8,035 nt of DNA from a bacterium (Candidatus Torokbacteria) CG_4_10_14_0_2_um_filter_35_8 (GTDB lineage: Bacteria; Patescibacteriota; GCA-2792135), in NCBI GenBank assembly GCA_002792135.1, contig PFNU01000004.1, positions 1 to 8,035 of the forward strand, in the 5' to 3' direction. Under the pieces are notes generated by a model. It saw only the letters and a program-made list of their open reading frames with translations. It was not told where the DNA came from and searched no databases. This document shows, one piece after another, positions 1 through 5,965 of this stretch. Within the stretch, counting starts at the first letter, position 1; each line of letters starts with the position of its first letter. The position numbers were made by a program, and so were the translations under genes.

Positions 1-387
1 TTGCTCATTTTGTTCTAAAATACCTTTTGTTGTATTTCTTTCAACTGGTGCAATTTGTTTATAAACAAATCTGCCATCAGGTAGAATAGTAAGCTTAAGT
101 AAGTCTCCTTGAACTAATTTTGACTTAGATGCATAATTTGCAGGTACAGAATAAGCTTTTTTATTCGGCCCAATCATATTTTGTCCGTCAAACACTCCTT
201 CGATAATTTGACTATCTCCTTCTTCTGCTATTTGAGCTTCTTCTGCTTTTTTAGCAATCTTTCTAGTTACAGTTTGAGTCTCTCCTACCTCTTCATAAAT
301 AATTTGTAATGCTGCATCAATTGTTGCTCTCGATGTTTCCAAATACTCTTTTAATTTTTCTACTTTGTTTTTGTTTTCTTTTGGCAT
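1..387 (-). CDS. Conserved small hypothetical protein, C-terminal end outside window
   Basis: The reading frame is open for 129 codons from an ATG at 387-385 down to position 1, so the C-terminus is missing. Residues 1-55 are charged and probably helical, beginning MPKENKNKVEKLKEYLE. Residues 60-115 look like a compact beta-rich domain, with the stretches GVFDGQNMIGPNKKAY and VPANYASKSKLVQGD followed by LLKLTILPDGRFVYKQI. This pattern resembles a hypothetical family I associate with Patescibacteria, but I cannot name a function. An OB- or KOW-like nucleic-acid-binding fold is a guess from the basic beta-rich core. There is no signal peptide or membrane segment. The start is the first Met in the frame; only A-rich sequence, no Shine-Dalgarno, precedes it. 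It is separated from the upstream L,D-transpeptidase gene by a 226-bp repeat-filled spacer, so it probably has its own promoter. Confidence 0.75.
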   Translation of the reverse strand, partial: MPKENKNKVEKLKEYLETSRATIDAALQIIYEEVGETQTVTRKIAKKAEEAQIAEEGDSQIIEGVFDGQNMIGPNKKAYSVPANYASKSKLVQGDLLKLTILPDGRFVYKQIAPVERNTTKGILEQNEQ

Positions 388-433
388 TTTTTTGTTTTTA
401 TTATTAATATATTTAAGAGCAATGCGAATATTG

Positions 434-539
434 TTAGCTTGTAGGAATTAGCTTTTTAGCTTGTAGAATTTACTGGTACCTGGCAACTTATTTCCGGTGC
501 CTAAATATTTTTTAATTTTTTATTTTTTCAGCCCTAGGT
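434..539. repeat. Degenerate 7-bp periodic repeat array A
   Basis: Read in steps of seven from 470, the sequence gives TTACTGG, TACCTGG and further units to CCTAGGT at 533-539. Neighbouring units share several positions although no single unit is fixed. The left part (434-469) repeats TTAGCTT and GTAGRA words with one 1-bp phase slip. The array is non-coding in all frames. Its 449-466 segment recurs exactly, inverted, at 1675-1692. Confidence 0.6.
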
Positions 540-542
540 TGA

Positions 543-567
543 TCCGCCGAAACGTAGTGAAGGCGGA
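543..567. repeat. TCCGCC-type hairpin downstream of the L,D-transpeptidase gene
   Basis: TCCGCC (543-548) pairs perfectly with GGCGGA (562-567) around a 13-nt loop. It lies 46 nt beyond the stop codon of the minus-strand L,D-transpeptidase gene. No T-tract follows in the minus direction, so it is not a classical intrinsic terminator. It belongs to the same family as the hairpins at 1632, 4194 and 4832. Confidence 0.6.
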
Positions 568-570
568 AAA

Positions 571-612
571 TTTTGAATTTCATTCACTAGTCCCTAGTGC
601 CTAGCCCCTCAC
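571..612. repeat. Degenerate 7-bp periodic repeat array A2
   Basis: The tetramer CTAG recurs exactly every seven bases at 587, 594 and 601, within units CACTAGT, CCCTAGT and a third similar unit. It is preceded in the same phase by TTTTGAA (571-577), a unit also found at 4804, 6116 and 6130. The array runs to the stop codon of the L,D-transpeptidase gene at 614-616. Confidence 0.6.
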
Positions 613-613
613 G

Positions 614-1318
614 CTACCAATGAACCTTAACTATTGTCCCCACAGGTGACCAATAATAGACCTTTTTTGCAGGACCTATCCCAAGTCTTACACAACCATG
701 AGAAACACGTCTTCCTAAATGATTTGCACCTTCTTTGTAGCCACTCGGCCATTCAGGGAGCTCATGAATTCCATGGCCACGTGAAGTGAATTGCATCCAG
801 TAAGGCATGTAAAGTCCGTATCTACGGGAGTAAGCACGTCGAGTTTTACTCAAGACTCTAAATGTACCATAAGGAGTGGGCATACTCACTTTTCCCGTTG
901 AAACTTTATAAGGTCCTAATACTGCCTTTCCATTATAATAACATCGAAGTGTTTGTGAAGAAATATCAATATCTATATATTTTCCTTTTCCAGCTCTTTT
1001 TTTTCTTGCTTCTTCTTCTTTTTTCTTTCTTTCTGCTTCTTTTTTTCTCCATTCCTCTATTTCCTTTTTCTTTTGTTCTAGCTTTTCTTTATTTTCCAAT
1101 GCCTCCTTTTCTCTTTCTATTTGCTTTTCTATTTCTTTAGCAAAATAATTGACATAATTATTTTTTGTTTCTTCTAGCTTATCTTTAGTTACTTCTACTA
1201 CTTTTGGGTCAGCTCGGTAAGCAAGAGTAAGGATAGAAAATAAGATGAGAACGCTAGCACTGAAGAGATAAATTGAGCTTTTTTTCTTTTGGTTTGTGTT
1301 TTTGTTCTGAAACCACAT
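614..1318 (-). CDS. Membrane-anchored L,D-transpeptidase (YkuD family)
   Basis: This 234-residue protein should form 3-3 or related cross-links in peptidoglycan, acting outside the membrane. Residues 1-14 are positively charged and residues 15-33 form one hydrophobic helix, a signal anchor with no visible lipobox. Residues 40-110 are almost entirely Lys, Glu and Arg and would form a long charged helix or coiled-coil stalk. The catalytic domain spans about 113-234. It starts with KYIDIDISSQTLRCYYNG, contains the TGKVSMPTPYGTF turn typical of the family (141-153), His182 and His185, and the active-site motif SHGCVR (206-211) with Cys209 as the expected nucleophile. All signature residues are present, so it is probably active. 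The start is the first Met; no Shine-Dalgarno is visible and no other start fits before the anchor. Spacers of 226 and 371 bp on either side suggest it is transcribed alone. The family call is secure; the exact substrate is not. Confidence 0.93.
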   Translation of the reverse strand: MWFQNKNTNQKKKSSIYLFSASVLILFSILTLAYRADPKVVEVTKDKLEETKNNYVNYFAKEIEKQIEREKEALENKEKLEQKKKEIEEWRKKEAERKKKEEEARKKRAGKGKYIDIDISSQTLRCYYNGKAVLGPYKVSTGKVSMPTPYGTFRVLSKTRRAYSRRYGLYMPYWMQFTSRGHGIHELPEWPSGYKEGANHLGRRVSHGCVRLGIGPAKKVYYWSPVGTIVKVHW

Positions 1319-1330
1319 GGTTTAATAAGG

Positions 1331-1436
1331 GCAAAATTAAAAATGCAAAATGCAAAATTGAGCTACTAGGTACTGGGTGCTAGGCACTGGTAATTCAAAT
1401 TCTAAGCACTAAGCACAAAATTCTAAACAAGTAATT
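1331..1436. repeat. Degenerate 7-bp periodic repeat array B
   Basis: This is the clearest array in the window. In steps of seven from 1331 the units include GCAAAAT three times (1331, 1345, 1352), then CTAGGTA (1366), CTGGGTG (1373) and CTAGGCA (1380). After a single 1-bp slip, CTAAGCA occurs twice in tandem (1402, 1409). About fifteen units are recognisable. Successive units drift gradually, as if short tandem expansions had been followed by point mutation. Confidence 0.7.
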
Positions 1437-1438
1437 TC

Positions 1439-1538
1439 GTCATTCTGAGTGAAGCCGCAGCGGAGCGAAGAATCCCGACCTCTTAAAATACAACTCAAGC
1501 GTTGAGATCCTTCTCAGCCTGAGGCTGATCAAGATGAC
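1439..1538. mobile_element. MITE-like imperfect inverted-repeat element (about 100 bp)
   Basis: The element begins GTCATTCTGAGTGAAG and ends with GATCAAGATGAC, so the termini match as inverted repeats (GTCAT/ATGAC) and the arms remain partly complementary for about 35 bp. Each arm carries its own hairpin: CCGCAGCGG at 1455-1463 and a perfect 7-bp stem TCAGCCT/AGGCTGA at 1514-1528. From memory, the left arm resembles a widespread bacterial intergenic repeat containing CATTCTGAGCGAAGCGAAGAAT, usually thought to be a non-autonomous repeat. It has no coding capacity. It sits between heptamer arrays B and C and may have inserted into one longer array. I see no clear target-site duplication. Confidence 0.6.
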
Positions 1539-1552
1539 GGTAGTGACATTTT

Positions 1553-1696
1553 AGATTTTGAAAATTGAAACTTAAACATTGTTTGCTATTTGGTACTTGG
1601 GACGTAGTACATCCCTTGATATTTGGGATTTTCCGCCGAAGCGGATGGTGCTTGGTGTTTGGAACTCTCCGCACCTACAAGCTAAAAAGCTACAAG
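1553..1696. repeat. Degenerate 7-bp periodic repeat array C
   Basis: In steps of seven from 1553 the units include GAAAATT, GAAACTT, ATTTGGT and ACTTGGG, then after the hairpin at 1632-1645 GGTGCTT (1647) and GGTGTTT (1654). It ends in CTACAAG (1675 and 1690). The last unit overlaps the end of the ATPase gene: the TAG stop codon at 1692-1690 lies inside the repeat. Confidence 0.55.
1632..1645. repeat. TCCGC hairpin downstream of the ATPase gene
   Basis: TCCGC (1632-1636) and GCGGA (1641-1645) form a perfect 5-bp stem with a CGAA loop. It is 44 nt beyond the stop of the minus-strand ATPase gene. It is a short member of the TCCGCC hairpin family and lacks a following T-tract in the minus direction. 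Confidence 0.55.
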
Positions 1697-4164
1697 CTTC
1701 TCTCTCGATCTATCTGCGGAATACTCTCCTGTTCTCCCAGCTTTGATCTACGAATAATCTCTTGCTCTACTTGATGTCGAGGTTTTCCGTATTTCTCACG
1801 GTTCATTCTTATAATATCAGCCGCAGAAAGCGAAGTCTCTATTCTAGATGGTGGAAAACAGCGCATACTAAATCCTTTTGCTTTCTTTCCATCAATTAAA
1901 AGTTTAACATAGGCGTTGAATTTTTCAATGTTAATAAGATCATTTTCTGAAAATACTGGCTCAAATTCTTTAGCTAAAACTTCTGCATCTTCTACTCCAA
2001 TTCTAAAACTTATGATACTTCCTACATTACCTAAAACAGCATTTTTGATTTCTTCTTTAAGTTGAGTGATATATTGGTGAGCAATCGTAAGATTAAGTCT
2101 ATATTTTCTTGCTTCAGATAGAATTGATGCAAAAGAGTCTGTAGCAAAACTTTGAAACTCGTCAACATATAGATAAAAATCTTTTCTTTCGTCTTGAGGA
2201 GTATCAGCTCTTCCCATGGCAGCAACTTGAAGTTTAGAGACGATAATTAACCCCAAAAGACTTGAATTTACCTCTCCCACTTTACCTTTTGTAAGATTAA
2301 CAAGAAAGATTTTACCCGCATCCATTATTTCTCTGAAATTAAAACTAGAATGAGGTTGGCCTATAATATTACGCATTGTCTCGTTTTCCACAAACCTGCC
2401 TACTTTACTAATAACATAGCCGAGCATTTCTGATTTATGGAAGTCTGAAGTTTTTGCCATTTCTTTTTCCCAGAAGGACCTTACCAAAGGATCTGTTACC
2501 TTTTTTAATTTGTATTCCATAAATTTCTGATCTGTAAAAATTCTAGGAATATCAACAATGGTACCAGGATCATCTCTATCAGCCATGAGAGTCAGCATTG
2601 CATTTCTCATATTATGTTCAAACATAGGGCCGATAATTTCTGGAGGAAATAATTTGTAAAAGATAGCAATCATTTCCTGAATCAAAAAGTCTTTTTGTTC
2701 TTCTGTATGCCATTCTAACATATTAAGTCCCAAAGGTTTTTCTAAATCCGATGGATCAAAGACAATAACATCATCTTTTCTCTCTTCTGGAATATTGTTT
2801 AAGATATCTTCTACAAATTCGCCATGAGGGTCTATAATGCAAACACCTTTTCCCTGTCTTATATCTTGTTTTGCCATTTCTTGCATAAGGTTAGTTTTGC
2901 CAGTACCTGTCATACCAATAATATAGACGTGTCGTCTTCTATCGTCGTTTGCAATCCTGATGACTTTCTTCTCATTACGATAAATATTCTCTCCTAAAAC
3001 AAGACCTTTCGTAGGAGTATTTAAAGGAGCGAGAGCCTCTCTTGCTTCAAGCCAAGAAATTTTAGGCGTTTCAGTAGTTTGAATTGGAAAGTGAAAAATA
3101 CTGGCAAGCTCTTCTGAATTAAGAATAAACTTGTTTTTTTCATCAAAATATCGGAAAACAAAATTCTCTATTCGTCTTATTCTACTTGTAAATAGAGTTT
3201 TTGCTTTTGTAAACTCATTAAGATTGGGGTTTTTAAATTGATCAAAAGAAGAAAGAATGTTTTTTAAATCTTGCTTTGCTTGTCTTTCTGATACTGATAC
3301 TGCTACTACTCTTATAACTGTCTCAAATCCTATTTTATTTGTCTTTTCTTCTAAAGCTTTAATTTTTTCGTCATCCAAAGCAGAAGGTCTATTAAAGTAA
3401 GACTCTTGCTGAGGGTAACTTGATTTAAAAGGCTGGTTTCCTGTGCCGCTTTGAGATTGAAATGTTATAGCTTCTGTGAAGATCTCCCACCAGCTTTTTC
3501 CGCTATTGCCTTGTCCTGAATAACCCCCTTCTTCTATTTTTTTTGCCATATCTCTTCCTTGTTTCCCCCAATCATATGTTACAGGACGGATACAGATTTG
3601 GATTGATGCGCCTTCTTTTTCTTCTATTCTTTTCGTTAAGATATTAGTAATGCTAAGAAGAGGATCTGTATCCATGCTTTCGTACGTTCTAATAGGATAC
3701 ATACTCGGTTTTTTCAGTTTGAGGGTAGCTATTTCTACAAAACTTTCAGGGGTAAAAATGTTATAATCATCCTCTATCTGCTCTACTGTACTTCTAGAAA
3801 ATTGGGCTTGAATTTGCTTTTTAACCATTTCTACATCATCAAAAGGAACTGCTACAAAGAAATTGATTGCACCAACAACTGACGCTATTTCAAAAACTAA
3901 ATGATCTTGCTTGCCAAAAACACCCCTTTTTTCACCAACATGAGAAGTACTTACCAGGAACTGCTCCATAGCACCAATAAGTTCCTTTTCGTCTCTTGTT
4001 ATTTCTTGTTCTTCTTGTGTTTCTTTAGTTACTGAGATTTTTAAAAGAACTTTTTTTAAAGCCTGTGGTATTTTTTGGCGTTGCCTAAAATAATGCAAAA
4101 TAGCAAATGCAAGAATTAGAGGTGTGAGGACCGCGATTATGACAAGAATAATTAGACTAAGCAT
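1690..4164 (-). CDS. Membrane-anchored VirD4/TraD-like (HerA/FtsK superfamily) ATPase
   Basis: This 824-residue protein is a probable DNA- or protein-translocating ATPase anchored in the membrane. Residues 2-24 form one hydrophobic N-terminal helix followed by a basic stretch (FRQRQKIPQALKK). Residues about 50-200 and 270-370 form an alpha/beta region I cannot assign. Residues 205-262 are a Gly/Ser/Gln/Asn-rich linker. The motor domain runs from about 385 to 790: Walker A GMTGTGKT (417-424), the conserved IIDPHGEF segment (443-450), Walker B FYLYVDEFQ (663-671), and the sensor-like region LTIAHQYITQL (692-702) with Gln697. This order fits type IV secretion coupling-protein-like ATPases that are common in CPR genomes. 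No relaxase, VirB4 or other T4SS gene lies nearby, so conjugative function is not supported. The start is the first Met, just before the membrane helix; no Shine-Dalgarno is visible. The neighbouring small charged protein upstream may be a partner. Confidence 0.9.
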   Translation of the reverse strand: MLSLIILVIIAVLTPLILAFAILHYFRQRQKIPQALKKVLLKISVTKETQEEQEITRDEKELIGAMEQFLVSTSHVGEKRGVFGKQDHLVFEIASVVGAINFFVAVPFDDVEMVKKQIQAQFSRSTVEQIEDDYNIFTPESFVEIATLKLKKPSMYPIRTYESMDTDPLLSITNILTKRIEEKEGASIQICIRPVTYDWGKQGRDMAKKIEEGGYSGQGNSGKSWWEIFTEAITFQSQSGTGNQPFKSSYPQQESYFNRPSALDDEKIKALEEKTNKIGFETVIRVVAVSVSERQAKQDLKNILSSFDQFKNPNLNEFTKAKTLFTSRIRRIENFVFRYFDEKNKFILNSEELASIFHFPIQTTETPKISWLEAREALAPLNTPTKGLVLGENIYRNEKKVIRIANDDRRRHVYIIGMTGTGKTNLMQEMAKQDIRQGKGVCIIDPHGEFVEDILNNIPEERKDDVIVFDPSDLEKPLGLNMLEWHTEEQKDFLIQEMIAIFYKLFPPEIIGPMFEHNMRNAMLTLMADRDDPGTIVDIPRIFTDQKFMEYKLKKVTDPLVRSFWEKEMAKTSDFHKSEMLGYVISKVGRFVENETMRNIIGQPHSSFNFREIMDAGKIFLVNLTKGKVGEVNSSLLGLIIVSKLQVAAMGRADTPQDERKDFYLYVDEFQSFATDSFASILSEARKYRLNLTIAHQYITQLKEEIKNAVLGNVGSIISFRIGVEDAEVLAKEFEPVFSENDLINIEKFNAYVKLLIDGKKAKGFSMRCFPPSRIETSLSAADIIRMNREKYGKPRHQVEQEIIRRSKLGEQESIPQIDRERSL

Positions 4165-4180
4165 AGGATTAGAGGCTGCA

Positions 4181-4221
4181 AATTTCTAATTAATCCACCT
4201 CAGGCGGACTAATTAGAAATT
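4181..4221. repeat. 41-bp hairpin with TCCGCC-type core, between the coiled-coil and ATPase genes
   Basis: The core TCCACCT/AGGCGGA (4194-4208) has one A-C mismatch. It is flanked by perfect 12-bp outer arms, AATTTCTAATTA at 4181-4192 and TAATTAGAAATT at 4210-4221, giving a long stem with two single-base bulges. It lies 44 nt beyond the stop of the upstream coiled-coil gene and 16 bp before the ATPase start. It could act as a transcript-end or processing hairpin, but no T-tract follows. Confidence 0.65.
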
Positions 4222-4265
4222 AGTAATTAGAAATTTTATAAGTTAAATTCTATATTCTTCTATAA
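4210..4265. repeat. Degenerate 7-bp periodic repeat array D
   Basis: Units in perfect register from 4210 are TAATTAG, AAATTAG, then TAATTAG again at 4224 and AAATTTT at 4231, continuing as AAATTCT (4245) and ATATTCT (4252). The array fills the gap between the 41-bp hairpin and the stop codon of the coiled-coil gene, and its first unit is part of the hairpin's right arm. Confidence 0.6.
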
Positions 4266-4781
4266 TTATTCTTCCCTATATAGTTCCTTTAATTCCCTTT
4301 GAATTTTTGCCACCAATTTGTCATGAAATTCATCTAAAACATAAGCACTGCCTAGGTATCGTGCGATATCTATAGCATCAGATACTCCTTTCTTGTCTGC
4401 TATATTGAGAAGTACTTTGACCTGATCATCTGGAGCCATTTTTTGAATTTGAGCTACTTTGGTGATTATCTGAGGGGTAGGACGAGGTTGCTCTTGTTCT
4501 TGCGGGACCTCTTCTTTGATAAGCTCCTCTGGAGTCGGAGTATAGGGCTCTCTTCTTTCCTCTGGTAATTTTATTTTTTTTTCTTTTGTAGGAATCCTTT
4601 CTTCTTCTCTTGGCTTTTCTACCGTTTCTTGCTCTTCTCTTTTAACTTTCTCAAGCCTTGCTTCTAGAGCTTTAATTTCTTGTCTTAAAATTTCTCTTTC
4701 TTTAGGTAAACCTTCTTTCTTAAGAGAGCTTTGAGATTTATCTTTTTGTTCTCTTGAAAGATCCGCAGGATCTATTGGCAT
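4266..4781 (-). CDS. Small charged coiled-coil protein, possible partner of the ATPase
   Basis: I do not recognise a named family. The protein has 171 residues with no signal peptide or membrane segment and is probably cytoplasmic. Residues 26-52 form a Glu/Lys/Arg coiled coil. Residues 53-105 are rich in Pro, Glu, Lys and Gln and likely disordered. Residues 106-171 form a compact helical domain with the pattern DDQVKVLLNIADKKGVSDAI and then YVLDEFHDKLV near 148-157. I chose the ATG at 4781-4779 (MPIDPADLS). The longer in-frame ATG at 4832-4830 lies inside a TCCGCC palindrome, and its 17 extra codons are repeat sequence. No Shine-Dalgarno precedes either start. It lies 101 bp upstream of the ATPase gene and 87 bp after the CorA-like gene, so these three could share a transcript. 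A role as adaptor or regulator of the ATPase is inferred from position only. Confidence 0.8.
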   Translation of the reverse strand: MPIDPADLSREQKDKSQSSLKKEGLPKEREILRQEIKALEARLEKVKREEQETVEKPREEERIPTKEKKIKLPEERREPYTPTPEELIKEEVPQEQEQPRPTPQIITKVAQIQKMAPDDQVKVLLNIADKKGVSDAIDIARYLGSAYVLDEFHDKLVAKIQRELKELYREE

Positions 4782-4788
4782 AGTATAA

Positions 4789-4868
4789 ATTAAAAATAAA
4801 TTTTTTTGAACTTTGCACTTTTTTAGCCTCATCCGCCTCAGGCGGACTTTGGCTGAAATTTTAAACCT
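4789..4868. repeat. Short 7-bp periodic repeat array E around a palindrome
   Basis: Units TTTTGAA (4804), CTTTGCA (4811) and CTTTTTT (4818) are in register, followed by AGCCTCA and then the TCCGCC palindrome. Beyond it, CTTTGGC (4847) and two further 7-bp steps run into the corA-like stop codon. The 12-mer TTTTGAACTTTG at 4804-4815 also occurs in array F at 6130-6141, linking the two arrays. Confidence 0.5.
4832..4846. repeat. TCCGCCTCAGGCGGA palindrome downstream of the corA-like gene
   Basis: This is a perfect 7-bp stem around a single C, flanked by AGCC (4825-4828) and GGCT (4851-4854), which can extend the hairpin. It lies 22 nt beyond the corA-like stop codon. It is the cleanest copy of the hairpin family in this window. 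There is no T-tract on the downstream side in the minus direction (the sequence becomes A-rich), so a role in RNA stability or as a REP-like element is as likely as termination. Confidence 0.65.
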
Positions 4869-5765
4869 TTAAAGCCATTTCTTTTTCAAGAACATGGCAA
4901 TTCCAAGGCAGGCAGCAGATATCATAATTATTGATAATCCAAAAATATTCTCTGGTTTTCTTGCTCCTGGGCTTATAAAATAAAGTTGTAATATAAAATT
5001 TAAAGAACCTAGTATTATTGAGAAAATAGTAAGGATTTTGATAATGTGATTTAGTCTGTAACTAGCTAAAGATTCACTTGTATCTTGGAGAGACTCTATA
5101 ATATCTTTTTGATTTTCCAGAGTTTCTGAGATTTTTTGAGAATTATCAAGTAGATCTTGAAAATGTTTGCGAAACTGAGGTGCAATATATCCGTTATTTT
5201 TGGAAACAAGTTTTCTTAAAACTGTTTTCTGAGGAATGATTATTTTCACTAGGTCTGTTACTTCTCTCCTCACTAAAGAAATATCTTCTACTATTTTTGG
5301 ATCTTGGCTTTTAAAAATTTTCTTTTCAATCTTGTCAATTTTTTTTCTGGTGTGATTTAGCATTCGATAGTAATTGAGAATTTTCAAAAGAATATCATAA
5401 AGTAGCCCACTTGCTGACTCCATATGATTTTCTCTAGCTTTTTTAGAAGAAACACATTTTTGGAAAATCTCTTCCAGTCCCGCAATTTTTTCTCTATGGA
5501 TAGTAACGAGAAAATCATCATTTACAAAAATATCAATCTTGGCAGAGAGGATAGTTTTGGTTCTTTTATTAAATATCGGAATTTGCAAAATTATAAAAAG
5601 ATAGTCTTCAGAAAAACTTAGCTTTGGAAGCTGGATTTTGGAAAGGGAGTCAGCTAAATCCACTGGATGAAATCTATACTTTTTTTCTAAAAATTCAATA
5701 TCAGCTTTTTTAGGTCTCTTAATATCTACCCAAAGCAAATTCTGTGCTTGGATTTTATTAACCAT
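4869..5765 (-). CDS. corA: CorA-family divalent-cation transporter-like protein lacking the GMN motif
   Basis: The 298-residue length and architecture match CorA/MIT-family proteins: a soluble N-terminal alpha/beta domain (1-110), long helices forming the funnel (115-238), and two C-terminal membrane helices (about 240-264 and 273-294) ending in a basic KKKW tail. The start of helix 1, NHIIKILTIFSII, follows the family pattern. However, helix 1 should end in the selectivity signature YGMN; here it reads QLYFISPGARKP, with no GMN or GVN. Mg2+ selectivity is therefore doubtful, and the symbol denotes family only. The ATG at 5765-5763 is preceded by GAAGGAG, one of two good Shine-Dalgarno matches at starts in the window, although only one base separates it from the ATG. 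A long leader of about 230 nt lies upstream, with a predicted promoter at 6002-6030 and short upstream ORFs. Divergent from cysS. Confidence 0.85.
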   Translation of the reverse strand: MVNKIQAQNLLWVDIKRPKKADIEFLEKKYRFHPVDLADSLSKIQLPKLSFSEDYLFIILQIPIFNKRTKTILSAKIDIFVNDDFLVTIHREKIAGLEEIFQKCVSSKKARENHMESASGLLYDILLKILNYYRMLNHTRKKIDKIEKKIFKSQDPKIVEDISLVRREVTDLVKIIIPQKTVLRKLVSKNNGYIAPQFRKHFQDLLDNSQKISETLENQKDIIESLQDTSESLASYRLNHIIKILTIFSIILGSLNFILQLYFISPGARKPENIFGLSIIMISAACLGIAMFLKKKWL

Positions 5766-5777
5766 ACTCCTTCACTT

Positions 5778-5861
5778 TTAATAATACGAAAATAATAAAA
5801 AGTGTTTAGCAAAACCTAAATCTTTTAAGGATGTTTTGGTAATCTTATAGCTTTGGAGCAT
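5778..5861 (-). CDS. Possible 27-codon leader ORF upstream of the corA-like gene
   Basis: An ATG at 5861-5859 is preceded at 5 nt by GAAGGGG, a reasonable Shine-Dalgarno. The frame encodes 27 residues beginning MLQSYKITKTSLKDLG and ends in TAA 12 nt before the corA-like ATG, so the downstream Shine-Dalgarno sits just past its stop. The peptide resembles no family I know. Leader ORFs are known for corA in Salmonella (corL), which makes this worth noting, but a chance frame in AT-rich DNA is quite possible. Confidence 0.35.
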   Translation of the reverse strand: MLQSYKITKTSLKDLGFAKHFLLFSYY

Positions 5862-5923
5862 AAATACCCCTTCGCTTTTATAATCTAAAAGAATATAATA
5901 TTACGAAGTTTAAATTAAAATTT

Positions 5924-5965
5924 CTAGAATAATTTTAGAAATCTGATGTAAGAGCTTCGGAGCAT
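5924..5965 (-). CDS. Possible 13-codon leader ORF, related to the next one downstream
   Basis: An ATG at 5965-5963 within the repeated motif TATTTATGCTCC opens a 13-codon frame starting MLRSSYI and ending in TAG. Its first residues resemble those of the 27-codon leader ORF (MLQSYKI) because both starts lie in the duplicated motif. No good Shine-Dalgarno precedes it. Reported only for its place in the duplication. Confidence 0.15.
   Translation of the reverse strand: MLRSSYIRFLKLF

Larger units (their letters stand above)
388..613. other. Repeat-filled intergenic spacer
   Basis: This 226-bp gap between two minus-strand genes holds two heptamer-periodic arrays and one GC-rich hairpin, annotated separately. 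The only sequence without repeat structure is the AT-rich 388-433 next to the start of the left-edge gene, where a promoter would be expected. It contains TATATT-like words but no convincing -35 partner. I see no gene or RNA here. Confidence 0.6.
1319..1689. other. 371-bp non-coding spacer built of repeats
   Basis: No convincing gene is present. From left to right it consists of heptamer array B (1331-1436), a 100-bp MITE-like inverted repeat (1439-1538), and heptamer array C (1553-1696), which contains a TCCGC hairpin at 1632-1645. A 69-codon plus-strand frame at 1565-1774 is mostly repeat sequence and antisense to the ATPase gene, and is not credible. Confidence 0.7.

Noticed and set aside
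862..1140. 92-codon plus-strand frame rich in Leu and Phe, looking like a membrane protein
   Set aside because: It is the exact antisense of the Lys/Glu-rich stalk of the L,D-transpeptidase; the opposite strand of Lys/Glu codons reads as Phe/Leu/Ser.
1331..1436. Possible CRISPR array
   Set aside because: The units are 7 bp, contiguous and degenerate, with no constant repeat of 24-40 bp and no unique spacers.
1565..1774. 69-codon plus-strand frame across the spacer
   Set aside because: Made of heptamer repeats plus antisense of the ATPase end, with no ribosome-binding site and no domain.
4782..4832. 17-codon N-terminal extension of the coiled-coil protein
   Set aside because: Its ATG is inside the TCCGCC palindrome and its codons are array sequence; the internal Met at 4781 gives a natural N-terminus.
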